Positions 7,248 to 13,546 of a DNA stretch of 20,355 bases are shown one piece after another (positions within the stretch are counted from its first letter, which is position 1; each line of letters opens with the position of its first letter). Both the position numbers and the translations under genes were made by a program. Source of the DNA: Candidatus Saccharibacteria bacterium UBA6209 (lineage in GTDB: Bacteria; Patescibacteriota; Saccharimonadia; Saccharimonadales; Saccharimonadaceae); NCBI GenBank assembly GCA_002421965.1, contig DISN01000012.1:1-20355 (forward strand), given 5' to 3'. The notes beneath the pieces were generated by a model. That model saw only the letters and a list, made by a program, of their open reading frames with translations, was not told where the DNA came from and did no database searches.

Positions 7248-8097
7248 GGAGCACAGCCTGGGCACGCTTAAAGCCCTGGTCGAACATGGAACAGAAATCG
7301 CCGCAGTAATCACCAAGCCTGACGCTCCGAGGGGTCGTGGTCACAAACTTACTCAGCCTCCGGTTAAAGAATTTGCCACCGCTCACAACATACCAGTATG
7401 GCAACCGAATAAACTTATAGATATTGTAGATGATATACGCCAACTACAGCCAGTCGCTGGCGTCCTCGTTGCATATGGTAAAATTATTCCTCAGCGAGTA
7501 ATAGATTTGTTCAACCCTGGGATCATTAACCTCCACCCTTCTCTATTGCCAAAATGGCGTGGACCATCGCCAATCGAAGCTACCATCGCCAACCAAGACA
7601 CCGAAGCCGGCATTAGCATCATGCAGCTAGAAGCAGGCATGGACAGCGGCCCAGTCTACATTCAAAAAACCGTCCCCCTCAGCGGCAACGAGAGTAAGCT
7701 CGACCTATACCGCAGTCTGTTTTCACTCGGCAACCAAACACTAATCAATTCCCTGCCAGATATCCTTAGCGGTAAACTAATGCCCACACCCCAAGACGAC
7801 CAACAGGCGACCTACTGCTCTCTGCTATCCAAAGAAATGTCACAACTAAACCCAGAAACCATGACAGCAGCAGAAGCTAACGCCCACGTTCGGGCGTACC
7901 TTGGCTTTCCGCGGTCCAGGCTACAGCTTAACGACAACAGTCTAATCATCACCCAGGCTCACGTAAGCCCCATCTATGAGCATGATCTTTCGGTAAAATT
8001 CAAAGACGGCCAATTCCTGACCGTCGATGAACTAATCGCACCTAGCGGCAAAACCATGGCCGCCAAAGCTTACCTAAACGGCCTAAATACTAGATAG
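7207..8097 (+). CDS. fmt: methionyl-tRNA formyltransferase
   Basis: A 296-aa enzyme that transfers a formyl group from 10-formyl-tetrahydrofolate to Met-tRNAfMet. KIIFFGT opens the Rossmann-like domain. Catalytic N108 and H110 lie in INLHPS, followed by SLLPKWRG (112-119), and D146 lies in AGMDSGP. The C-terminal OB-like domain (about 205-296) is present with AHVRAYLGFPRSRL. The frame is open further upstream to 7159, but ATG 7207 gives a normal family start, and the extra residues overlap def. There is no Shine-Dalgarno sequence at usual distance, so initiation probably depends on coupling to def. It ends 7 nt before the convergent DUF5663-like gene. Confidence 0.93.
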   Translation: MTPTLPKIIFFGTEEHSLGTLKALVEHGTEIAAVITKPDAPRGRGHKLTQPPVKEFATAHNIPVWQPNKLIDIVDDIRQLQPVAGVLVAYGKIIPQRVIDLFNPGIINLHPSLLPKWRGPSPIEATIANQDTEAGISIMQLEAGMDSGPVYIQKTVPLSGNESKLDLYRSLFSLGNQTLINSLPDILSGKLMPTPQDDQQATYCSLLSKEMSQLNPETMTAAEANAHVRAYLGFPRSRLQLNDNSLIITQAHVSPIYEHDLSVKFKDGQFLTVDELIAPSGKTMAAKAYLNGLNTR

Positions 8098-8104
8098 CTG
8101 CAGG

Positions 8105-8566
8105 TTAAGCAGCATCCTGAGCTGTAGAGTCCTGCTGTATCTGGGCAATACCACCCAAGATAACATCTCGACTAGATATAATTTCCTTCTTAAGCTCTTC
8201 CATCGCAGCCGCCACGACACTGCGGTAGTCGGGCCGATTAACCTCAAGCCACTTAGTAGCCGCAAATTCATCCCTTAGCGCAGGATCGTCAGCCTGAGCA
8301 CCAGTTGCCTGCATTAAACGCTGGAATACCGGCTCTTGCTGATAATTTGGTGCGTGCTTAGCCAAAAACTCCTCTACCGAACCCGGAACCTTATCGATGA
8401 TATTAGCAAACTCATCAAGCTGTGCGTCGCTCATACCCTGACTCAGACGCTCACCCACACGAAGCTCTAATTCGCTATAGATATGATCAAGAAACGGCTT
8501 CCGCTGATCTTCTGGCAGCTGGTCTAAGCCTAGTTCTTTTAGAAATTCATCATTTAGTTGAAACAC
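8105..8566 (-). CDS. DUF5663-like protein (long paralogue)
   Basis: A 153-aa, acidic, helical, soluble protein of unknown function. The N-terminus FQLNDEFLKELGLDQLPEDQ and the segment LELRVGERLSQGMSDAQLDE match what I recall of DUF5663, a domain common in CPR proteins. A second, shorter member of the same family lies at 13185-13478. The C-terminus EIISSRDVILGGIAQIQ also resembles the end of that paralogue. The start is GTG at 8564-8566, five bases after AGGAG; an ATG two bases upstream is out of frame. It has its own extended -10 promoter and follows the 589-aa membrane protein on the same strand. Function cannot be assigned. Confidence 0.75.
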   Translation of the reverse strand: MFQLNDEFLKELGLDQLPEDQRKPFLDHIYSELELRVGERLSQGMSDAQLDEFANIIDKVPGSVEEFLAKHAPNYQQEPVFQRLMQATGAQADDPALRDEFAATKWLEVNRPDYRSVVAAAMEELKKEIISSRDVILGGIAQIQQDSTAQDAA

Positions 8567-8598
8567 ATTATCTCCTTTTTGTTGGACTTTATGTACCT

Positions 8599-8607
8599 AT
8601 TGTACCA
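8599..8607 (-). promoter_or_regulatory. extended -10 promoter of the long DUF5663-like gene
   Basis: On the minus strand, TGGTACAAT is the same 9-mer as before def and the ROK gene. Here it sits about 32 nt from the start and is followed by AAAGGAG, so this message has a short leader with a Shine-Dalgarno sequence. Confidence 0.6.
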
Positions 8608-8662
8608 AACTACTTACGTATTCACCTATCGCACCCAAGCTAGACCAGGCGCGAGCCTACGT

Positions 8663-10432
8663 CTATACTCCTGCACTCGGGAGGCCTGTGCCAGAAACAG
8701 CAATTCCCCGCTCATTCGCGACTTCGAGTATGTACTGCAGTGCCTCTATCGGCATATCACCAGGGTGCGCAATCCCATATCCACCAATGGACGCATCCGC
8801 ATATGCAACGTTCATCTCTGCCAATCTAGGTCCAACCTCTGCCAGCAACTCCCTATGATCCTCTACCGATATACCCAGCTCGCTAAATGTCTGAAACCAC
8901 CCCTCGCCAGAAGCAACATTGAGAGCATCCATATGATCGAGTATATAGTCAGTATAATCTCCGTTATCGCCGGGTATATCGGAAATGTCGCCGTTATCGT
9001 TAGAGGGGTTCTCAATCTCATCCTCAAGCTCGCCCTCAAGCTCATCAATCTTGCCCTCGAGCTCATTGATCTTGTCATCATACTCATCGCGCACACGATC
9101 CTCCGCCTCTTTGATCTGCTCGTCTATCTCTTCCTGAGTGTGTACGCCAGGAGTTTCCTGGCCTGCATCGCCATCTCCTGGTTCGACTGGCGATTGCCTA
9201 TCTATCAGGCTGTCACGAACAGTTCCAGACACGCCAAAACCGTCCAGTGCAAAACCTATTCCAGTAGCAAGACCTGCACCGAGTGTCAGACCTAGCACCG
9301 CAGTGGTCATTGTCTTTTGGCGCTTACCCTGCTCACGCTTAGTATCAACTTCAAATTTCTCACCAGACAAATTACCAGCCTTCTCCACAACCGTATCACC
9401 GCCCTGAGTAGCTAACTCACGAGCCCAAGTATCCTTTTCGCTATCGTCAAGGTTGTTCATACCACGGCCTTGGCGCGCATCAGATTTTGCATATGCCTTC
9501 GTAAATCGCAGTGCGCCCTTTGTTGCCAAGACGCCAGCACCCGCAACGGCGGCTCCCATACCAGCGGCACCAAATAGCAAGCCAGCTCCAGCACCGACTA
9601 TACCAGCACCCATACCAACTGCCGCGGCCTTACCAAACCTTGTCCAGCCGCCACCCCTATTGAGCCAGCCACCAAACTTTTCAACAAACTTGCTAACCCT
9701 AGTATTCTCGACCTTCTCTTTAGTTAGAGAGCGTAGTGCATTCTGCTCATCAAAAATATAGGCGATTACTGCGGCATTTTTCTCAACATCGTTCAGAGTA
9801 TCGTCGTTGATGGTGCTCTCAAGAGTACGAGACCCAAGCTCATCACGAAGGCTTTCGTATCGCTCTTTTGTAGCATTATAGCCCTTAATCCGTCGATCCC
9901 ACAGCCGACCCTGCCGCTTTGCCTGCATGCCAGACCACAACTCACGTGCTTCGTTGAGCTCAGTTCGAATAGTATCTATCGTGCGCTCATCATCATCGGC
10001 AACCTCAGTGTCATCAACCTGCGCATCGTGCCATTGACGTATAAGTTCTCTTGTCTTCTCACTTTGCGACTGTGTATCATTTGCATCGACACCACGGCTT
10101 GCGGGTGAGTTGCCCCATTCATTTTCCGAAAACCGATCAATGCTTGAGTCTCGATAGAGCTGACGAAGCGCATCATACTCTGCATCATCGGGCGTAATAC
10201 CTTTGGTCGCCAAGAACTCGTCGAGCTTCTGATCGATTGCGTCCTTAAATGTTGTCACATACTGATCGTCATTAGCTGCGGACTCGAAACTTTCCATACG
10301 GAGCCAGCCCAGGCGCAGTGATTCATTTGATCGCCACTCGTTAATTGCATCAACAGAATACAGGTTTCGCGCCTCATCGGAAGCGGCTACGAACTCTGTT
10401 GGTGATGGAGTGTGGTTGGGATTAGTAGTCAT
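8663..10432 (-). CDS. 589-aa membrane and coiled-coil protein of unknown function
   Basis: I do not recognise this protein. Residues 1-260 are charged and mostly helical, with no signal peptide. Residues 267-303 are a glycine/alanine-rich hydrophobic stretch with many GxxxG-like steps (GMGAGIVGAGAGLLFGAAG), long enough for a helical hairpin in the membrane. A charged region follows, then a likely transmembrane helix at about 375-397 (TTAVLGLTLGAGLATGIGFAL), a proline/glycine/acid-rich linker, a heptad-like Glu/Asp coiled coil (432-475), an Asn/Asp/Gly-rich hinge and a C-terminal domain (about 493-589). The C-terminal third is probably outside or in a separate compartment. The start ATG 10430-10432 follows AAGGA and a strong promoter. 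Confidence 0.72.
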   Translation of the reverse strand: MTTNPNHTPSPTEFVAASDEARNLYSVDAINEWRSNESLRLGWLRMESFESAANDDQYVTTFKDAIDQKLDEFLATKGITPDDAEYDALRQLYRDSSIDRFSENEWGNSPASRGVDANDTQSQSEKTRELIRQWHDAQVDDTEVADDDERTIDTIRTELNEARELWSGMQAKRQGRLWDRRIKGYNATKERYESLRDELGSRTLESTINDDTLNDVEKNAAVIAYIFDEQNALRSLTKEKVENTRVSKFVEKFGGWLNRGGGWTRFGKAAAVGMGAGIVGAGAGLLFGAAGMGAAVAGAGVLATKGALRFTKAYAKSDARQGRGMNNLDDSEKDTWARELATQGGDTVVEKAGNLSGEKFEVDTKREQGKRQKTMTTAVLGLTLGAGLATGIGFALDGFGVSGTVRDSLIDRQSPVEPGDGDAGQETPGVHTQEEIDEQIKEAEDRVRDEYDDKINELEGKIDELEGELEDEIENPSNDNGDISDIPGDNGDYTDYILDHMDALNVASGEGWFQTFSELGISVEDHRELLAEVGPRLAEMNVAYADASIGGYGIAHPGDMPIEALQYILEVANERGIAVSGTGLPSAGV

Positions 10433-10454
10433 GCATGTAGTTCCTTATGCTTCA

Positions 10455-10483
10455 AGACTAGCACAAAAAGCACATTTCGTCAA
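10455..10483 (-). promoter_or_regulatory. promoter of the 589-aa protein gene
   Basis: On the minus strand, TTGACG (10478-10483), 17 bp, then TAGTCT (10455-10460) preceded by TGC. It is divergent from the next promoter, with 16 bp between the two -35 boxes. Confidence 0.6.
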
Positions 10484-10499
10484 TACTTTTACAAAACTA

Positions 10500-10528
10500 T
10501 TGACATTTTGTCCATAGTATGCTAATAT
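10500..10528 (+). promoter_or_regulatory. strong promoter of the rightward accessory genes
   Basis: A perfect -35 TTGACA (10500-10505), 17 bp, then TAATAT (10523-10528) preceded by TGC at 10520-10522. Transcription would begin near 10535 and produce a leader of about 245 nt before the first GC-rich gene. Confidence 0.75.
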
Positions 10529-10572
10529 GTCAACCAGTATCCGCTCGTGAGGTGGATACGAACATTCACAGC

Positions 10573-10606
10573 GCTATGCTGGAGTATATTTCCATACTCG
10601 CATAGC
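10573..10606 (+). repeat. long stem-loop in the leader
   Basis: A 13-bp stem in two blocks, GCTATGC/GCATAGC and GAGTAT/ATACTC, with a TG bulge on the left arm and loop ATTTCC. No T-run follows, so it is not an intrinsic terminator. Confidence 0.75.
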
Positions 10607-10619
10607 ACTACCCCATCAG

Positions 10620-10760
10620 CTACACATTCACGAGTCATTGTGTAGACAGTTGGTATGAATAGTACGCTATTATGCCCGCCGCCTACACAATGACGCCGGC
10701 CGGGTTATTGTGTGGAAGAAAACTTCATAACAATCGAATACACTTCAACCACACAATCAC
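10620..10760. repeat. five alternating copies of a 12-mer, CYACACAWTNAC
   Basis: Copies: 10620-10631 plus (CTACACATTCAC), 10634-10645 minus (CTACACAATGAC), 10683-10694 plus (CTACACAATGAC), 10704-10715 minus (CCACACAATAAC), 10749-10760 plus (CCACACAATCAC). Orientation alternates strictly, so in RNA each copy can pair with its neighbour. Copies 2 and 3 match over all 12 bp. Copies 4 and 5 match over the first nine. Copy 5 lies just before the ribosome binding site of the first GC-rich gene. Confidence 0.85.
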
Positions 10761-10781
10761 TTCATGAAAGGAAGTGGCATC

Positions 10782-11480
10782 ATGTTCGATGCAGCCAAGG
10801 GCCAGCAGGCCGTGACCGACCAGATCGAAGCGCGCAGCGATGAGTTCGCCGCACGCTTCACCTCCCTCTCGCCCCGCGAGCAGCTCGCCTTCCTCCAGAA
10901 GGCGAATGAGCTGCTCGACGACCCGAACCAGGTGCTGGCCTTCCAGACCGGCACCTATGCCCAGAACTCCGCCGGTCAGCCGGCGGCCCAGCTGGGCACC
11001 GGCACCACCACCGCGACGCCGACCCCGAGCAACGCCCAGGAGGGCCTCCAGGCCATCCTCGGCGACTCATCCGTCGACCCCGGTATCAAGCTGGCGCTCC
11101 GGCGCGTCCTGACGCCCACCGACCCGGGCTACCTCCCGGTCGACCGGGAGGGCACGCCGACCGAGCTTGTTGCCACGAGGCAGCAGCGCGATCAGGCCAG
11201 GACCGAGCGAGACGCCGCCCGCGTCGAGCTCGTCAACGAGCGTGACGCGGCCCGCAACGGCTCATTGGCAAAGCTCCTGGCGGACGTCACCGCTGAGCGG
11301 GACGCAGCTCGAGCCGCCGCTGGTGGCTACGATCAGGCGGCCGCACAGGCAGCCCTTGATGCCGTCGACCAGTCCATCGAGGACCTCGTCGGCAAGATGG
11401 GCGGACGCGTCGAGGGGAGGAGCGAGCTCAAACAGAAGCTCGGTCTCCTCCTCAGGGCGGTACACCTGTCGCGCGCGTAA
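10782..11480 (+). CDS. GC-rich coiled-coil protein of unknown function
   Basis: A 232-aa soluble protein that I do not recognise. The N-terminal third is helical (FDAAKGQQAVTDQIEARSDE, then SPREQLAFLQKANELL). It is followed by a Thr/Pro/Gly-rich linker (about 63-84), a short helical block, and a charged coiled coil (about 128-180) in which ERDAAR occurs three times (142-147, 153-158, 172-177). The C-terminus is helical again and ends in basic residues. The ATG at 10764 is in frame, but AAAGGAAG lies between it and ATG 10782, so 10782 is the better start. Codons end mostly in G or C, unlike the flanking genes, which suggests recent transfer, possibly from a GC-rich actinobacterial host. No membrane segment or signal peptide. 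Confidence 0.7.
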   Translation: MFDAAKGQQAVTDQIEARSDEFAARFTSLSPREQLAFLQKANELLDDPNQVLAFQTGTYAQNSAGQPAAQLGTGTTTATPTPSNAQEGLQAILGDSSVDPGIKLALRRVLTPTDPGYLPVDREGTPTELVATRQQRDQARTERDAARVELVNERDAARNGSLAKLLADVTAERDAARAAAGGYDQAAAQAALDAVDQSIEDLVGKMGGRVEGRSELKQKLGLLLRAVHLSRA

Positions 11481-11492
11481 GCTGATGGGGAA

Positions 11493-11554
11493 CCCGGTGG
11501 GGCGTAGAGATTTGTGGAACGACTGAGTTCCCATTTCACCTGCGCCCCTCCGGG
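11493..11554 (+). repeat. large hairpin after the first GC-rich gene
   Basis: Arms CCCGG-T-GGGGCG (11493-11504) and CGCCCC-T-CCGGG (11543-11554) pair over 11 bp around a T-T mismatch. A nested hairpin GGAAC/GTTCC (11516-11520/11527-11531) sits inside. It begins 12 nt after the stop codon and lacks a clear T-run, so it may protect the 3' end or pause transcription. Confidence 0.65.
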
Positions 11555-11579
11555 CAATCCCTTGTTTATACAAAGAAGC

Positions 11580-11619
11580 GCAACAATTGCTACAGTAGTA
11601 TAGCTGTACCAATTGTTGC
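11580..11619. repeat. 10-bp inverted repeat, possible operator
   Basis: GCAACAATTG (11580-11589) and CAATTGTTGC (11610-11619) are perfect inverted arms. An inner pair TACAG/CTGTA (11591-11595/11604-11608) extends the dyad around an 8-nt loop. The right arm overlaps the candidate -35 of the next gene, which fits a repressor or activator site. Confidence 0.65.
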
Positions 11620-11644
11620 ACTGCTTGTCTCGACTCAATATATG
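11616..11644 (+). promoter_or_regulatory. candidate promoter of the four-helix membrane protein gene
   Basis: TTGCAC (11616-11621), 17 bp, TATATG (11639-11644). This is a weak match; readthrough from the upstream gene is an alternative. Confidence 0.35.
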
Positions 11645-11701
11645 TCGATGTACACACCCCGTGCAACAGCACCTCCACAATCCACAGCACAAGGAGACCC
11701 C

Positions 11702-12103
11702 ATGAAAAACCTCGTCAAGGCCATTCTGGCCACGCTGGCGGTCATCACCGCCACCCTCGTCGTCTACGGGCTGATCGCCCACTTCGCCGGAGGCATCACT
11801 GCCCTCGTCGAGAAGACGTTTGGCGGATTTGCGTCCGCCCTGAGCATCATCGGCCTGCTGGTGCTTGCCGCCGGCTTCGGCTGGTGGCAGTTCTGGCTCT
11901 CAGAGCACCGCGAGCGAAGCAGCGCACGTTCGCTGGGCTACGCCGTCATCGGCGTGGTCGTGGTCCTCGTGGCCGCCATCATCGGGGTGGCGTGGGTCCA
12001 GTGGAGCTGGAGCTTGCTTTGGATCATCTTGCTGATGGTGCCCGCCACGCTGGCATCATGGCTGATCACCCTGATCAACCAGTCCGTCTTTGGACGCGAG
12101 TGA
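11702..12103 (+). CDS. GC-rich four-helix membrane protein of unknown function
   Basis: A 133-aa integral membrane protein with four predicted helices: about 7-28, 44-66, 79-98 and 103-126. A short basic loop (EHRERSSARS) follows helix 2 and suggests a cytoplasmic side there. No domain is recognised; it has the size and shape of a small holin-like, channel-like or assembly-partner protein, but nothing in the sequence chooses between these. The ATG at 11702 is preceded by AAGGAGA at proper distance; the frame is open to 11642 but the upstream part is not hydrophobic and lacks a ribosome binding site. Base composition is as GC-rich as the preceding gene, and the two probably arrived together. 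Stop TGA. Confidence 0.72.
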   Translation: MKNLVKAILATLAVITATLVVYGLIAHFAGGITALVEKTFGGFASALSIIGLLVLAAGFGWWQFWLSEHRERSSARSLGYAVIGVVVVLVAAIIGVAWVQWSWSLLWIILLMVPATLASWLITLINQSVFGRE

Positions 12104-12123
12104 GAAAAAGGAAGGAGGTGCAA

Positions 12124-12178
12124 CCGCAGGCGCGGGTGAGAAGAACGGACTTCGGTCCGCTCGACTCCCGCCCTGCGG
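12124..12178 (+). repeat. very stable UUCG hairpin after the second GC-rich gene
   Basis: CCGCAGG-C-GCGGG (12124-12136) pairs with CCCGC-CCTGCGG (12167-12178). An inner stem CGGAC/GTCCG (12146-12150/12155-12159) is closed by the stable cTTCGg tetraloop. A perfect Shine-Dalgarno AAGGAGGT (12112-12119) stands just before it with no plausible start codon behind it. Confidence 0.75.
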
Positions 12179-12196
12179 CACCACCCATACATCTTC

Positions 12197-12222
12197 ACCC
12201 CATCAGGGGTTATTTTTATTTC
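12197..12222 (+). terminator. intrinsic terminator of the GC-rich genes
   Basis: Stem ACCCC/GGGGT (12197-12201/12206-12210) with loop ATCA, followed by a T-rich run, TATTTTTATTTC. Confidence 0.7.
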
Positions 12223-12247
12223 TTGCGGTTTTATTATATAGATACTA

Positions 12248-12276
12248 TTGACTTTTTATAATACTTGTGCTAACAT
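12248..12276 (+). promoter_or_regulatory. promoter of the LEA-like gene
   Basis: TTGACT (12248-12253), 17 bp, TAACAT (12271-12276) preceded by TGC. It shares ACTATTGAC with the promoter at 10500. The leader is about 30 nt and carries AAGGAA before the ATG. Confidence 0.7.
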
Positions 12277-12314
12277 TAAACACATAAGTTCATAAAAATC
12301 AAAAAGGAACAAAA

Positions 12315-13148
12315 ATGACAGCGACAATGGAACGACCAACAACTCAAGCGCAACCAGACAGCAACAAGGAGCCATGGAGCCAACTATCAGAGCTCGATGC
12401 TCTCCTAGATGAGCCTCAAGACAACACCGCCAATCAGCCAGCCGAAACCCTGGAATCAACTACTACGCCTAGCGAGCGAGCAGGCTCACGACTAGGTAAA
12501 TGGCTGCGAAGTCTTGCCGATAGAGCAGACTCTGCTTCGAACTTTATCGCCAATGAAAAAAATATTGTTCATGAAAACCTAGTCTCCTTTGGGCAGGCTG
12601 CCAAAAGTGTTGCCGAAACAACTCGGAGCAAAGTAATTGACGCTGGAACTACCACGTTAAATGTCGCCAAGGAAGTCGGCTTAACTACCGTTGGTCTTGG
12701 GGTTATGGGTGCGGAAAAAACCGCATCAGCAATTCAGGACCAATTCAATAAGGGAGAGGACTTTGGCTATAAAGCCACCACTGCAGCTCTAGAATTTGGC
12801 CAGGATAAAGTCAGCCAAGCTCGTGAATGGCTCCAGCAAAAACGCGACGCTGCCCTTGCCCGCAAAGCAGCACGACATGCTAAGTGGTCAGCTCGATTTA
12901 ATGCAGTAAAAAATGCTACGACAGAGATGATAGGTGCCGCTAAAGACACGGTCACTGGAGCTGCTGAGACGGCTGTAGACGCTGGACGAAACGCCATAGG
13001 CCGCACCAAGGACGCCGTCACAGGCACCATTGAACGCGCACGCGAAACCGTACACGTGGCCAGGGCCGTCGGCGACGCCGCCATCAAGGGCGCAATACGG
13101 GCAGGCAGCAATGAGTACAGTGCTCACACCGATCAGAATAAGCTATAA
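12315..13148 (+). CDS. LEA-like amphipathic repeat protein
   Basis: A 277-aa protein with no signal peptide and no clear membrane helix. The first 65 residues are Gln/Pro/Thr-rich and probably disordered. From about 60 onward it is rich in Ala, Lys, Thr and Asp and would form long amphipathic helices. Loose repeats of the form KD(T/A)VTG...A appear at about 213-235 (AAKDTVTGAAETAVDAGRNA, then TKDAVTGTIERARET), as in late-embryogenesis-abundant and apolipoprotein-like proteins. Such helices fold on membranes or protect proteins under stress in known families; here that is inference. ATG 12315 has AAGGAA five bases upstream. The next gene, the short DUF5663-like paralogue, starts 36 nt later, so the two form an operon. 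Confidence 0.7.
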   Translation: MTATMERPTTQAQPDSNKEPWSQLSELDALLDEPQDNTANQPAETLESTTTPSERAGSRLGKWLRSLADRADSASNFIANEKNIVHENLVSFGQAAKSVAETTRSKVIDAGTTTLNVAKEVGLTTVGLGVMGAEKTASAIQDQFNKGEDFGYKATTAALEFGQDKVSQAREWLQQKRDAALARKAARHAKWSARFNAVKNATTEMIGAAKDTVTGAAETAVDAGRNAIGRTKDAVTGTIERARETVHVARAVGDAAIKGAIRAGSNEYSAHTDQNKL

Positions 13149-13184
13149 TAAAACCAACACTAGATAACACAAAAAGGATAAGAC

Positions 13185-13478
13185 ATGAATTTCGATATTA
13201 CCCTAGAAGACCTCCAATCTATAGGAATCAACCCCCAGACAGAACAAGTAGAAACCACCCTATCAGACCTAAATAACACACTCAACGAGCGTATCGGCGT
13301 AGAAATAACCGAAGCTCTGACTGATGAGCAGCTTGATGAAATGATGACTGTTAAGCAGTCCGGCGACAATGATGCACTAGCCAGCTGGATGAGCGCTAAT
13401 ATCCCCGAACTTGAAGATATAGTATCAGACGAGCGAGATATTCTCTTAGGCGAACTAGCCGATAAGGCCAGCGAATAG
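13185..13478 (+). CDS. DUF5663-like protein (short paralogue)
   Basis: A 97-aa acidic helical protein. NERIGVEITEALTDEQLDEM lines up with LRVGERLSQGMSDAQLDEF of the 153-aa protein at 8105-8566 (shared R-[VI]-G, then [ST]-D-x-Q-L-D-E). The C-terminal SDERDILLGELADKA resembles SSRDVILGGIAQIQ there. The middle, about 55 residues in the long form, is missing. It is probably a shortened relative rather than a broken gene, since the frame is intact, AAGGA lies seven bases before the ATG, and a strong terminator follows. It is cotranscribed with the LEA-like gene. Function unknown. Confidence 0.7.
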   Translation: MNFDITLEDLQSIGINPQTEQVETTLSDLNNTLNERIGVEITEALTDEQLDEMMTVKQSGDNDALASWMSANIPELEDIVSDERDILLGELADKASE

Positions 13479-13495
13479 ATTCAACCGCGACATAA

Positions 13496-13529
13496 TAAAA
13501 AACACCCTGGATTTTCAGGGTGTTTTTTG
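13496..13529. terminator. bidirectional intrinsic terminator
   Basis: AACACCCTG (13501-13509) and CAGGGTGTT (13516-13524) form a perfect stem with A-run on the left and T-run on the right. It ends the rightward LEA-like operon and, on the other strand, the rpsA-infB transcripts. Confidence 0.92.
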
Positions 13530-13546
13530 TACTAGTTAGAATTAGG

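Larger units (their letters stand above)
10535..10781 (+). other. highly structured leader or candidate regulatory RNA
   Basis: No gene is seen in this 247-nt stretch, but several self-complementary parts are. GTATCC/GGATAC (10537-10542/10554-10559) can form a stem. A long hairpin, GCTATGC-TG-GAGTAT with ATACTC-GCATAGC, spans 10573-10606. Then come five alternating 12-mers (10620-10760). CTCGTGA (10544-10550) can also pair with TCACGAG (10628-10634). AAAGGAAG just before the ATG at 10782 is the ribosome binding site. It may be an attenuator-like 5' leader, a free RNA, or protein-binding DNA. Confidence 0.6.

Noticed and set aside
8663..8680. LPSAG at the C-terminus of the 589-aa protein as a sortase signal
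   Set aside because: No hydrophobic helix or basic tail follows; the protein ends right after it.
8558..9295. 245-codon plus-strand ORF
   Set aside because: It lies opposite the 589-aa minus-strand gene, has no ribosome binding site that fits, and its product is an odd mix without family traits. The minus frame has promoter, start site and clear domain structure.
10620..10760. CRISPR array
   Set aside because: The repeats are only 12 nt, alternate in orientation, have irregular spacing, and no cas genes are near.
10840..12261. Long out-of-frame ORFs in the GC-rich island (both strands)
   Set aside because: High GC content makes stop codons rare in every frame. Only the two frames with Shine-Dalgarno sequences and sensible helices or membrane segments were kept.
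12136..12261. GTG-started small ORF after the orphan Shine-Dalgarno
   Set aside because: The GTG is 17 nt from the GGAGG core, sits in the stem of a very stable hairpin, and the ORF runs through the terminator.
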